Shown piece by piece: positions 24,572 through 37,343 of a DNA stretch of 64,000 nt. How positions within the stretch are numbered: the stretch's first letter is position 1; each line of letters begins with the position of its first letter. The DNA is from Filosporella fistucella (lineage: Eukaryota; Ascomycota; Leotiomycetes; Helotiales): assembly GCA_030077755.1 (NCBI GenBank), contig JAQJZZ010000010.1:806001-870000 (forward strand). The letters are read 5' to 3'. Both the position numbers and the translations under genes were made by a program. A model generated the notes under the pieces. The model did no database searches. It saw only the letters and a list, made by a program, of their open reading frames with translations, and was not told where the DNA came from.

Positions 24572-25152
24572 TCAATTGGCATAGAACTTCCTCAGGACTT
24601 TCTCCACCTCAGCATATTCCTCCTTTACCGCGACCAAGGTATCCTTGATTCTGTCCAAGCATTTCTCCTCATCAGGTTCATCTTCTGTGCCGGCGTCGTC
24701 CTTCTTTTGTCCATAGTGTTGAATTTTCTCGCAACTATCCTTAACTTTGGTCAAGCCAAGAGTGGCAGAGGATCCTTTTAAGAAATGTCCAAGAGAAGAG
24801 AGGGTTGCGAGGTCTTTCTCCTTCCTGCATTTTCTCGTTAGCTATTGTGAGACGATGGCGGGGTAGTTGAGCATCATACAGAGCGTCATCCATCTTGTTG
24901 AATGTTTGTTCAGCCTGCTCAAAGAAGCCGAAAACAATCGATCTGCTGAACTCGCGATCATCCTCGTCGTCGTCCATCTCTAGGATCTGCTCAAAAGTAG
25001 ACGCATCAATACTCTCGCCGAGGTCTGGGAGACCGACAGAACCCTCCTCACTCTGAATGCGCTCGTCAGCCGATTTTATGCGCAGGAATAATTTTCTCTC
25101 TAGACGCTCTGCTTACCCTATCTTCAACATCTCGGCGCGCGTTATCAGGCAT
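24572..25152 (-). CDS. YPD1: Histidine phosphotransfer protein (Hpt), YPD1/HPT-1
   Basis: Exons 25152-25117, 25052-24880 and 24824-24572 give 153 aa, close to the usual fungal length. Splicing removes a GTAAGC intron after residue 12 and a GTATGA intron after MDDA. The joined product contains TFEQILEMDDDEDDREFS, GFFEQAEQTFNKMDDAL and LSSLGHFLKGSSATLG with phosphoacceptor His83, followed by LTKVKDSCEKIQHYG and a C-terminal helix ending KVLRKFYAN. It relays phosphate from hybrid histidine kinases to the Ssk1 and Skn7 response regulators, controlling the HOG stress MAP-kinase pathway; it works in cytoplasm and nucleus. Filamentous fungi usually have a single essential copy. Identification is very secure. 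Confidence 0.95.
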
Positions 25153-28100
25153 TTTCACAGTGTCGGAGTGTCTGCGGATTCCCCAAATTGATGATTGAGA
25201 TTTTGGTGCAGTGCGCAAAAAGCCCAGGGCGTCGTTGAGCCGTTCTCGAGTTTGTCAGTTTAAAACGCGAAAGCCCGAGTGACAGATGGTGAAAGAGATG
25301 GCTCTTCGGGTAAACACTCCTATCGGGATACGGTAGCACAGTATAGAAGCACGCGATGGCTTGGGATAAGACCGATATCGAAGTGGTTGCAAAAACAGCT
25401 TCGGAATAAAATATACTTCCAACGACCAAAATGCCCAGTGTGCTTGTGTTGTTGCTTTGAGCTGAGTAGACACGGCACGATAAGGCTATTTCGGGTTGAA
25501 TTAGGGTAGCTCGGACATTCAGCTTTACTGGCATGCGGATACAGGAGAAAGATGGCCCGAGGAGGAGGGGAAGGAGTAGTGAGGACTAAGAGGAAGTAAA
25601 ATAGGAGGAGGTGAGGTGATGTGATGTGATGTGATGTGTGCTGAAATGATTATTTGAGGTTAGATTAGGATTTTGGAAGAGGAAGTGCAGACGGGAGTAA
25701 GAGGAGAAGCAGATTGGCATGGAGGGGCAAGGTAAGGTGAGGTAAGGTATACGGCATTAGCAATGCAAGCTTTGCCAGATTACAAAACGGTAACGGCCCA
25801 ACGCACATGCACAGGATGGAATTCCCCTGCGATCTCTGCTGATTGAACTGGATTGGCAGGAGGTGTCGAAACAGAGAATACTGTACTATGAAAGTCAGCA
25901 AGCCAGGTGAACAAGTCCTTCTCACTTGACTTTCTTTTGTCTTAAATGTCTACTATACCCTCCCTTTCTATATACTCAGCCTATTTCATGCAACTCGACC
26001 ATGCAAGCAGCCAGATCCCGGCAGAAAAAAACACAAGATGGGATGGATCATGGGGGCAGATTGGTATGCGTCAACGGTGGTAACCCAGGATTGTCGCAAG
26101 AACCAATGCGAGGATATTGAAAGAGCAGGAAGAATAGGATCGAACCGTCAGATTCTCAGGGTTTATGATAGCTCTGTGGAGATGTACAGTTGACAGGTAT
26201 ATGAAAAATCTATGCAGAATTCGACAAGAGGAATTTTTATTTCGGAGGAACTGAAAGAAATGGGCATGATAATTACAATACTATGGTCAGTCCCAGCAAA
26301 ATAGCCCACATTTTCCTTTTCTGTCTTCTGCATATCCCCACCTCAACATCGGCTGACATTACAGACACCTATGATTCTGGTCCCTGTATTAAAATGATGG
26401 GTTGTACAATACAATGACTACCTACTTACTGGCCCTAATTTATTTCAGTGCATTGTCGCTTACCTCCCACAATCCACCACCTCGGACTGAGGTACTTGTA
26501 TGTTTCAGCAAGAGTCTGGTGCAATAAATTATATAATAAGAAGTAGCTCCAGCAAGCATGAATCAGCCCAGAAAGCGTGCGCAGGACTTGGCTCCGGGTA
26601 TCCTACCTACCTACCTACGTAGTACTCCTACCTGCAGTCCTTTACTCGTTCATGAAAAATAAAGGGCGCAACCTCCAACCACCACCACCAACCACCACCA
26701 CCAACCACCGTAACCACCACCCGAGACCAGACAACCACGCCAACGAAGCCGACCCACTATGACGAAGGAGGGGCTCTGGGCTGTCTTTTAAACCCCAGCG
26801 CCAAACGTCAGCATGCAGCTCGCAAGCTTACCAGGCCTATCACAATCCCAGTTCACATCCCACTCAAAGGCATCTTCCAACCTCGTCTCAAGACACAGAC
26901 TCTTCGTCTCCGAGTCCAGAACTTTTCAAGCTGGTGTCTAAACCCCACGATCATAACCATGCGAGAATCAAAACTTATTGTACCCAAATGGGTCCAAGAT
27001 GGAATCAGGATCAGATCACGATCGATGGCATTAAACGTAGATATAATCCTGATAGTGGTCTCTGCCATCGAGAAAAAGTTTGTTTTCGAACAACCTTCCA
27101 TCACGCTCCCAGCCATATAAAGCTCATAGCTTTCTGCCATCACCGCAATGGAACCTGAGGATCAACCATGCCTAACCTTGTGTCCAGGCTGGCTTAACGA
27201 CACCTCGCCCGCCGGCCAGAACATATCTAAATGTGGATATACTTTAATTGCTCACCGAACGAGACCCCCTCATCAACGATTCCATTATGTCGAATAGTCC
27301 TCCGCCAGATGTCGCCCAGGGTCAGTCTCGGAGACGACTACCAGTCCAAGTGTCGGGAATGCGGGAGTCCGGGCCATTCCCAACCCACGTCAAATGCATT
27401 TGCTCTAGGTAGTTGCCGTCGAAGATTGGAGGGAAATCTCGAATATAGTGGCTTGTACAGCCGAATCCCACGATAAATCGGGTTCAAAACGACGGCAATC
27501 ACTCATGTTTGAGGTCTGGCTGAGGATTAATCACTTTTGCCTCGATCGCCAGTGGTGGTGATGATCCTATTATTTGCCAGGTTTCGACAGGCGAAATACT
27601 CCGCTCAACTTGTCAGCCGATAACCGTCGGACCAGCCCGTTTACCGTTTGTACTACATTCTGTCAAGGTGGAAGAGATCACAGTCACAATCTATCAATGG
27701 ACCTCAATCTAGATCTCCAGGGTAGTACCAGAGTGACGTTGCTGTGCAGGAAACGGCTCTGCCGTGAAGTCTCACTTGGAACGGCAGGGCTGTCATTGGA
27801 AAATGGGCTGCCGTGGCATATCTTCATGCTGGTTGCATATGATTTCCGTGAATCTGTGTCATAATCCTCTCGTGGGGCTTCCAACGTGGGCAGAGAATAA
27901 TGAAGAAATGTCAGTCGATATCAACGGGGAGCCGGTCGATACAGATTCATTGAGCCCCATAAAAATTTTGAAGGATTTTGAAGCTTATTGGGAGGCTGGG
28001 AGTCTCATTCGGAAACATCAGCAGTCTGTATAGTTGGAGACTTCTCTAAACAACACAATGCTTCCAATCTGACATGAAATTATTTCCAGCCTGTCACACG

Positions 28101-30145
28101 TACCCCAGTGTGGTCTGAATTTGAGGCATTTATCTATTTCAGGTTTTCCTCTGTCGTGGCTGTTATATATTCTCGATACAGCCATTTGGCGACTTACGGC
28201 TTACCAGGCTTGGATAACGGCTCCTGGGTGCTTTTCGCAGGACTTGTTATTGGAGAATCCTAATGCCAAGGCTATCTGCGGAAGTATTTTGCACTCGAGA
28301 CACGCATCTTTCAACTTTTTAACGAATGACATTCAATTCTGAGGCAATGGCAATTTGGGAGCCTAGCACGTATCGAAAGCGGGGATAGACGGTTTCAATT
28401 CAGCTTGCCACGATGGTAGAGTCAAATCCTACTTGCAATAACAGCAGGCTTGAGCTCGGGACTTGGACGTTCGTATCATGGAGTTTGAATGACTACGATT
28501 GCTGATTGCGGGGTACACAAGACCACGATCTAGAGCAGATCAACCTGGCGCTATTTATCAAATTTCAAACACCGCGGGCTCGGTATATGCTGAAGCATTC
28601 CATAGTGGTAGTGGAGAGAAATACAGCTTGAGTAAGTAATTATTTGAGTTTTCTTTTCTTCTTTCAACCAAACCCAGCAAGTCTTCGCGGATACGAAGCG
28701 GATCTAGCAGCAGATGCATACAATATCTGCGATTTGCGATTCCTGCAACTGATGTACAGTACGGTTAGAATTGCACTGAGAATCATAGCTGAAAGTGGAA
28801 GGTCTCACGCATTCTAGTGGAACGCTGCACCGTCCAGTGGCAGTGCCTCAAGGTGGGGGGAATCTATGACAGATTTCGAAATTTTTATGCTCGCGTGTCT
28901 ATTTTGCCATTTAGGTCACTTCACTCTCAAAACAAGTGCTGGGCCTGTCCTTATACTGTACTCGCAAACGCAATATCGCAGCTCAATAGACCTGCGCTGT
29001 GATTTGCCCAGATAAAGCAGGTTTCCAGAGGACTCCACGATGTGGTAGCTTCATGACGCACAGATATCTATCATAGCAATCCAAGCGGCACCAAACAAAG
29101 TCCATAACTCTAAAAGAGTCAAACGGTCCTAAATTCGATGCCTTGTAACTCCTCAATAGAACTCAATACACCACTGAGCTTCGTGTCTAGCCCTCGTTAC
29201 ATAAACGATCTCAAAGACAATCTGTGCTCTTATATTTTGATATTTAAGGAGATCGATTCTAAAATGCTTTGATACAATCGATAGGCACATAAAAGTCATC
29301 ACCCATATACACCCCTTCGCAGTTCGAGAGACTAAGCGAAAACATCCAAACACACCCGGACCATTCTATTTCTCGATATCGAGTGTAAAACTTCGCAGAG
29401 CAGGAGCTTTTTCATTCCTAGGCTTAGGCATTTTGCAACAATGAGAGCGAGTCGCTGCTTCTTGGCACTAGCTTCTATACATTCGCTTGAGGAAGGAGAA
29501 TGGACTATCTTCAAAGAACTTAAAGAGCTGGTACGCAATCCTAATTGGTGTACTGGATCGTGTGGTTACTCGCATTGATTAGCTGACTATCAAAGTGTAA
29601 ATCATCTCGTTGGACCTTGAATTCAGCGGCGGCGTTTCTCGGGATATGTGTAACCACGGGTAACCTGCAAAATAATCCGTCCGGGGATTTTTCTATGACA
29701 TTCCTGCTTCGGAGGGAATGTCGGAGTTTTTGCAGTTTTTTTTCTAAGGTAATATTCTTTTGGCTCTCAATTTTTTGGGGTTGTGGTTGGGCTACTTGTA
29801 TTGGTCTGTTTTCGGACTTTTTCTGTCAGAATCTAAGGACAGGTCACGAACAATATCATGGGGAGTCTAGATGCTTCAGACAACAGAAGATTATAATGCC
29901 ACGTGAGATATCTACATCTGCGAGAGACTGCGTTCAGGAATACAATATATTACTGAGTGATTTGAGCCTTTTGCCAGTCTCCACAACCCCGCCTCCGCAG
30001 CCTCGTTACAGCCTCGCGCTTAGCGAGCTGATCATCCACTCCAGGCAGACATTCAACATCACTCAACCTCATCTCGCCTTACACGACAGCCTCAACAACA
30101 CCATATCCTCGAAATGCTTCCAATTCCCCCAGAAAATCATTCCAA
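25153..30145. other. 5-kb gene-poor region
   Basis: The first few hundred bases are the YPD1 promoter, and the last few hundred are the leader of the coiled-coil gene. A GTGAT pentamer repeat lies at about 25615-25637 and an ACC/CCA-rich microsatellite at 26680-26720. No recognisable protein, RNA gene or transposon was found; the longest open frame near 29617-30171 overlaps the leader and looks random. Confidence 0.5.
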
Positions 30146-33124
30146 ATGACCAAAATGAGTACCCACGATAAGCCCAAAGCAGGCCGAAATCCTAACAACC
30201 TCCGTTCCTCCAAATCTCCTATCACTACCCCCGCTCCAGCACGCATCCATAATCGTTTCAAAGAATCCTCCCACCTCCCATCCTCAGACTCTGCATCCAC
30301 AAAATCCATACCCGATGGCTCGCCTAGCTCTGATACGGAAGAATCACCTTCCATAGACCGGGAAAAAGACAAGGAGAAAGATAAACGAATCGAGAGTCTG
30401 GAGAAAGAGATTCGGACCATGGAGGAGGAATTCGAGCGGGAATTAAGTGTCTTGCTAGAGAAATTGACAGGAGAAAAAGAAACAAGTCAGTTCTGGCAAC
30501 AAAAGCATTCATCTCTCAATCAAACGTTCCTGAAAACCGATACCGAGTTCCGGCTTCTGAAACAAGAAGTCGGAAGCTGGGAACGGAATAAGGAGGAGAG
30601 GGAACGGGATATCAAGACCAGGATCAGTAGCTTGATGCTTGATCGGGATGCGTTTCGGGAAGCGTATAATGAGGCTATGGGCGAGTTGAGGGGGAAGGAA
30701 GATGAGGTTAGGGCGTTGAGGGAGAGTGTTAGAGGGTTGAAGAGTTGGGTCAGTTTGAGTGGGAGGGGGGTGGAGCAGGTGACTGATGAGAGTGTGGGGG
30801 AGATGGCGAGGAGGCTGGGAAATGGAGTGCAAAATTGGTGTATCATGCATTTTAGACGGTGTAGAATTGGTACGTTTTGTTTTAATTTTGTCAGACTGGG
30901 CACGCGAGTGCTTCCCCTGTGGTTTTGCCCACTTTCACTTTGAATTGAGCCAGTTATCTGCCGTAGACCGAGTCGGCCTTCACATTCGAGCTTTGGTTCT
31001 CGGTTTGTTTTACATAGTAAAGAGTATCTGTGGTTTTCTTGACGAATTAAAATCATTGGTCCGACAAGCAATCTAGCAGACGTCGGCTGAGGGAAGTATC
31101 TCCTCCCACGGCATCTGTATCTTGTTGTATGTCGCAGTAGACGCTTCTATTCCTTGGGATCATGGGACTCGATATTCAAGTGGCCACCCTATCAGCTTGG
31201 CGATCATGGGCAGAACTGCAATGCCACTTTCCAAGCAAATAGAAACTGAGGATAGATTTTGCTCAGCCTAGAGCTTTATTACACATCGCAGCAATATGGG
31301 CGGGCAATGGGACACTTCAAGCAGTTAGCAACTTCCAAGTGGTTTGCACAAAATTGCGTCTTTCAAAGTGCAAAGACTTTCTGAAACAGCCTTCAAGGGA
31401 CTATTGAATTTTAGTGGAAATAGCTACCGCTTCAGGATGGGTTCTATCACACATCGCTTTGAAATTGATGGTTATAGGATATTCATGGCATTTCCATGTG
31501 GGTTGGTGGGAGTTTGGCATTTGCCGCATTTGCCAATCGTTCCACACCCAATGAGAGTATACATCGATTAACATTGCTCCTCTTTCGACCTCTGGGAACA
31601 TTCTGACGAGTTTACGCATCATATTCAAGAATGTCATTCTTACCATTTCTTTGGCTACAAGTTTCGTGGCTCAGATGAGAACTTTGGCTTTCATTGCATA
31701 TCGTATCTCCTTAATTGTCCGAAGTCTCTTTGTCTTAAGAAAACAAGAGATTCTTCCAACCTTCCGTGGTCAATTCTTGATATTGCGTCTCAAAATTTGG
31801 CACTAGCACATTATGCTATACTATACAAATTCATTTTCATATTCTTGCTTTGCAACTCCACATCTGTTGAGCTTGAAGTAGAGGTTATTTTTATAATCTA
31901 CAGGGCTTAATATCGAAAACTTATACAAATTAGGTATTTCCATGCTGTACTTTCACTACAATGATGAATCCACCTTTCAGATGATAATTACAGTTCTTGT
32001 TGCAAATCGCACCTGACTTCAGTTTCTAAAGTCTGGTTGAATTCTTGGATCCAAGTGCAATGTACCACTTCATCACGCAATTTTTTAGTTCGAATCTCAG
32101 ACCCTGGAAAATGACCCTTTGGAATCTTAAGTGGGGACAAAATTCCGATGTTTTATTGCATGTTGCATTTGTTGTATTATCCAATGCTAGACTTGCAGAA
32201 TCCGAGTCAAATCTTGATAGGGACTTTTCCTGTAGTGGTTCTGCACAATGCAGTCCAGTTTCTGGTTGTTCACTATGCCGTGGATTTGGGTCACGAAGCA
32301 AGCTCAGCCAAACCTCTGTTTACCTCTAGTCCCATCCAAACTGAATTTATGGCTCATCTCTTTAAAATCTTCAAGTCTCGGTTATAAACTAAGTCCTCTA
32401 TAGATCCCTCTAAAGCCTCCCCAGGAACACACGAGAGACTACTCTCCTTAATACCAACCTACGAATCCCTCGCCTCCACTTCCAAAATATACCTAATACA
32501 ATCACTTATCTCCCGCCTGTTAGTCGAGCATATCTTCTCCGCATACTTTGTTGGCTTGGAAAAGGAACACGCAGAGGAGTTGGAGAAAGTGGAGAAATAC
32601 CTTGAGAGTGTTGGTAAGCAGACTAATATAGAATATCGCATTCATAGATGCTAATATGATTTCGCTCAGGCACAAAAGAAAGTCTCAACTCTTGGCGTAG
32701 CACCACCCTGTCTATCTTCCGTAAATCCCCTGATTCGCTCGCTACCACCACAACCGCAATCACGGAATCCGTGGTCGAGGAAGTAAATACACTCATGTCC
32801 TCCATCGGCGACATACCACCTACCGAGTCACGAGACCAAGCGTTACGGAATCTGATATCGAACGCTGTTGATTTATCCCGTTTACTGCGCGTGCAGAAAG
32901 CTAATTTTAGTGTGGTTATGGAGCATATAGAAGGACATCAAGTGACTATGTTTGATAGCGATTTGATGGAGGATATAGGAGGGGAAGACGAAGATGGTTT
33001 AGAGGGGAGGGAAGTGAGGTGTGTGGCATTCTTTGGTGTAGTGAAGTGGGGTGATGAGAATGGAGAGAGGGGGCATCTGAGAAATGTAGTGGCAAAGATG
33101 AGGGTGCTTTGTGCACCAGATTGA
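30146..33124 (+). CDS. Coiled-coil protein of unknown function with a 1.5-kb intron
   Basis: Exons 30146-30869, 32404-32613 and 32670-33124 give 462 aa in one frame. An alternative start lies at 30155 (MSTHDKPKAG). Residues 1-70 are Ser/Pro-rich. About 70-200 is strongly charged coiled coil (REKDKEKDKRIESLEKEIR). The rest is helical, with GEMARRLGNGVQNW, then ERLLSLIPTYESLAS, VEEVNTLMSSIGDI, ISNAVDLSRLLRVQKA and DLMEDIGGEDEDGLEGREV. The C-terminal half resembles an uncharacterised fungal family I remember, but I cannot name a function. Intron 1 (30870-32403, GTACGT to CTATAG) restores a smooth HFRRCRI-D-PSKAS junction but is roughly 25 times longer than its neighbours. The gene may be intact if this intron splices, or damaged if it does not. 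Confidence 0.72.
30870..32403 (+). mobile_element. Probable insertion inside an intron (origin unknown)
   Basis: The 1534-bp intron keeps normal ends: GTACGT donor, an AACTAA branch-like site near 32387-32392 and CTATAG acceptor. Its interior has no long ORF and no terminal repeats I could see. Since other introns here are mostly 45-120 bp, roughly 1.45 kb of extra DNA is most simply an inserted, decayed element. No family was recognised. Confidence 0.35.
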
Positions 33125-33902
33125 TTGGTGGGTGGTGTTCGAACCATATGGAGTATGAAGGACATAAGAAATCCCGCGCTCACCTATGGAATACAGCACA
33201 GAAGGCGTTCGGCGAACGGAGATCAAGATGAAGCTTACCTGCATAGGTGCCAGGAATGAATAGACGAAGTTGCCTCGAATGGCATTTCAAATCAAGAGGA
33301 ATCGACTTGCAGATTTCATGATATTGTACCTCATCATATAAGCATGCAGTGAAACCATCATTAGCGTTCGTGTGACTGCCAAGTATAATGCAATGATACC
33401 TCGGGGTTGTTAATTCATGGAGGCCCTACATGTTTGTGCTACTTTGATAGCAAGTGGGGTATGATAGCTTGGAAATTTGATTTGAGAGAGCTAGCTTGAA
33501 GAGACTGTTGTAGGATTCTGTCCGATTCTGTAAGGCATGCCTCGGCAGGTAACTTTGCTTGTAATCTACTTTCCTCTGGTTTCTCAGAGTGATTGTCAAG
33601 CTCGAGTTCGCACGGCGCAAACCTGAGTAAGCCTGTCCCATATTTTGCAGCGGGTGTTCAATATCCATGTATTGTACTGTACCTCCATTCCCTCATCAAC
33701 CTGGCCCGCCCATGCTTGTATGGACATTAGAAATATGTCGATGTTTAGCGACACGCGACGATGTCGTTTGAAAATATAATACGCCAAATATCACGTCCAC
33801 AGTTCCATTGGTCAAAGTCTTTCCGTTCTCCTAGGCGCCTCGCTCCCAGGATCTCTGTTCTCCCCAGAACTACAATTGCTCTCCGAAGGCCTTGTCCTGT
33901 GA
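33125..33902. other. Intergenic region, nothing recognised
   Basis: This holds the 3' flank of the coiled-coil gene. No ORF above about 80 codons with sensible composition was found. Confidence 0.5.
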
Positions 33903-34830
33903 CCTGTTTGGACCCAGCGCTACCGTCAACGCGACGGCATAATTTTTGAGCTCGAAGTATTTGGCTATCGTTGCTGCCCGCGATTGATCAACTGCGAGGA
34001 CCCAAGATGCGATGGCAACTCTCATGATGAAGTCTGTCGGTCAGAACTCCTTAAGGACTGTACTTGCGTCTCAGCCAATCGAAGAGTATCTATGCCATCC
34101 GACCCTGCTATGGATGATGCAACCCTGAGGGAGAGTTTGACAGAACTGACGATACGGGACTCTTTGGATGATGAAAGTGGTATTGGGTCAGCTACAACGA
34201 GGGATAGAAATTGCCCAAATGATCCTCCAGTCAGGTGTCTCGATCCTCAATGCCGCGGAATGGATGACTGGAAGACGGAAACGTCGTTGACACTTTCACC
34301 TCCACGATGCAACAAAGTGGATGGCAAACTTTTTCATAGATGGCACCGAAATCGCCTTACAAGGTTGCCACTCCTGTCCTGAATACATCGCTTGCGGCTC
34401 CATTGACTGCAATGGGAGTTTGAATCAGATTTGTACGGCTATACACTTACGGGGTTGCTTCTGCAATTGGCCCGGCCGTGGGCCCGTTCTCACCGCTCCC
34501 GACCCGTCGGAAGACGATGATAATTACGGAGTGTTTGTCAGTGACTTCGAATATTACTTTTCGCACCTAGAGCTAGGTCAAGATCCTGACGAAATCCCGA
34601 CTCCCTCTTCCACGACAATCTCTTCGATATCTGTTTCCAGCATATCGCAACGACTTGAACTTTTTCCAACTGTGACAGCGGCAACATCCTTACAAAACAT
34701 GACCTGGTTGAATCTCAACAGGGAAGCAGTCATCAATCCTTCGCGGGATAGCAGTGTGTTAGTGGTGCCGAGCTTTGTGGTCACACCTGAATTCAATGGA
34801 GATGGTTGGACTTACATATGCCACATCTGA
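33903..34830 (+). pseudogene. Broken cysteine-repeat protein (hypothetical)
   Basis: One frame, open from 33903 to the TGA at 34380, encodes YRCCPRLINCEDPRCDG, SELLKDCTC and RCLDPQCRGMDDW. A second frame, open from about 34293 to 34830, encodes GCHSCPEYIACGSIDCNG, HLRGCFC and an acidic Ser/Thr-rich tail. The shared pattern (C-x-x-P/I-x-C-x-G ... L-x-x-C-x-C) repeats across both frames, so they are probably one protein split by a frameshift or an unresolved intron in 34230-34380. No in-frame ATG occurs upstream, so a first exon may be missing. I do not recognise a function. It is either a decaying gene or a real gene with introns I cannot place. Confidence 0.4.
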
Positions 34831-37343
34831 CCATGGTAGGCCTTGGTAGTTACAGTTATAGAGAAGCCTATTCTCAGAGGACACTCGTCGCTCCAGCAGA
34901 AAAGTTGCATTAATAATAAAAGCCGAGTCAGTCGTAGAGAGAGAGAGAGACCCCCGAGATAGAAACGGTAACGAACCTCATTTTGAAACGGAAAGGCAAA
35001 GGAGACTATTGTGGCAAAGAGCAATGTATAAAAATGATGATCGAAATCTGATGGATGAAGAGTCTGTCTCGAGGAGATGCAGGATATCCATCACAGGCGC
35101 AGATTTGAACATTCATACTCTTTCAAGAGTTCGAATTCCCCTTGCTGTAGGCATATTAGTGACTTTATCACGAATGAATGACTAGAACCCCGAACGGAAC
35201 CATTGATATCTTGTAGATTTATTTCTAGATAATCATCTAGACGACCCCTGTTACCTTCTAGATAGGTGAGCTAATGGAATTATGATTCAGTCCTCGAGTT
35301 ATTAGTGTAAGAATTGAGCTGATTCTTTGATATTGGGTTGATACTGCATAGTTTGGGGCTTTTGATCCCTGTGCCGAGACTAAGGAGTACTCCTTCTCGT
35401 ACGTTGAACCAGTAAGATCACGACCTTGCTTGGTCGTCCTGCGTATGTTCCCAAATAGAAAACAAAACCCGGAGCATTGCGAGTCGCAAACCCCGAAACT
35501 CTCTCTCTCTTTCTATATAAATGCACGTAAATACGGAGTTATATAAGACTTGGGGAGTCATCACCTAACACATGACCAGGGATGCCATATCATTGAGCTC
35601 ATATCTTCGTTGCAATGTATGATTCTGCTCATACTGCCATTAGCGATGCAGAGTCTGCTTAGTATTAGCGAACTGACAACGATTACCATCGCTCAGCCGC
35701 ATTTGATTAGCAAGGGGCAGAGAGTTGCGCAATAGAAAGTAGAATACCATGCAAGACTAAGCAGTAATAATATCGATCGTTGTGCCGTAAACAATCAAAG
35801 AGAGAGAAGAAATGTGAGAAGTGGCGCACAAGGATTCGCAAAGGTGGGGTACCATAGCCAATCCTGATGAGCCAACATACGAAGAATGGCGCGTCCGCCC
35901 TCTTTGCGGTCTCATAGTGAGGCTCTTCGGAGTGACGAGATACCAGTTTTTTGCTCTCAAAGTTGGCGCACGAAGCTGCCTGCATTGGCCCACCCCCCAC
36001 TGCATCTAGATCCTAGGATTTGTTGGTGACATTCGCTCATTCATTGGTGATATGCCGCTCTTCAACATCCCTGGATGGCTCTTGGTTCTTCGTTGTTCCA
36101 GCCCAAATGATACTCTAAGTTTGCAATTGAGGCCTAAAATGCGGTGAATGTCGATGCTGACGGGTGGACATGACATGCTGGGTGCAGAACGAGGAAGGGA
36201 GCATACGACGTGGGCAGAAACACCGTTACTAGTGATAATGCTCATTTGGAATAGGATCGAAGTCCCTGCCGGTGGTGGACGATGTACAGGAGTTGAGAGC
36301 TGTGAAATCCATAGGATTTGATGTTCTCGTAGTCTGACAGCGCAGTTTTGCTTCTGGAAAATTAGCTCTAGTCCTGCAGCTGCAAGCAGTGGAAACTGCA
36401 TGAAGATACGAAAATCCACCGTACTGAGATGTTGTGAATGTTTGTTCTTGACCTGCAGATGTACCTCTTCGCTCAAGGTCCTCGATGAACATAGAAATCG
36501 GGCAAGTACATAAACTAGCATTGGTAGCTTCTTCTTCTCTTCACCAGGTAACCACTGTTTGTTGACTTTTCTGCATCTACGGCATGCAGCACTTTCCAAC
36601 ATAAAAATAACAAGGATGGAAGATGGCTGCGACAACTTCGTATCGGCGGTCGCATTACGCCAAGGCCAATTGAATTGTAAGGGGATTTAAGAATGTGGTT
36701 CGAGAACAAGAAAATCTGAAGGAGCTGGCGGGAGCGGATATTACTTACCTATGAGGGTGAATATTTGCCATTCAATCACCTCCATCGGCTGATGTAGACT
36801 CCGTGCAGCTGCGGTTGCATAGCATCAAAAAGCATTCCCTCCTGATGTATGAAAGGGTGCCACGTTGGTGTTTCTGCTCCCTCTGAGATCGTACTTGAAG
36901 CTCGAAAACCCTCGGGATTCAGGAAACCTCGTCTCTATCTTGATACATTTCCAAGGAAGTCGACATTGTTGTACTTGACGAATTTATGCACATCGAAATT
37001 GTGTTGCCTCTGACAAAATAGGAGTTTCTTCGCTTCAGCAGCCGACGCGGACAACTTTCCCGTCCTGGGTCTCACCGTCTACTCTCGCCCCTCCAACACC
37101 AAAAATCCCCAGCTTCGTCACCTCCCCCTCACCAGCAACTCGAAGGAGGTTTCTCTGCCTCTTGTCGACAGACGACGACAGGTTTACTTCTCTCTTCCCC
37201 GTATATTGAAAATATCTTTTGAGACTGCAGTATATATCTCCAGCGCGGGCGCTCCCAACTCGACTTTTCCGGGTTACTTTTTGGTCGCATCGCCTCTGTA
37301 GTGTTGCCAAAAAACATCAAAGTCCCCAACGAAGAAAGCTTCG
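34831..37343. other. Intergenic region
   Basis: It contains a GA repeat at about 34940-34950 and a TATA-like TCTATATAAATG at 35512-35523 after a CT run, without a convincing gene downstream. A 209-codon minus-strand frame at 36006-36635 has no recognisable domain and was rejected. The last 300 bases are the leader of the C2H2-like gene. Confidence 0.5.

Noticed and set aside
35512..35735. TATA-like site followed by a 61-codon frame
   Set aside because: The frame is short, with no recognisable features and no neighbouring exon.
36006..36635. 209-codon minus-strand open frame
   Set aside because: No recognisable domain, an equally long overlapping frame in another phase, and no splice support; composition looks random.
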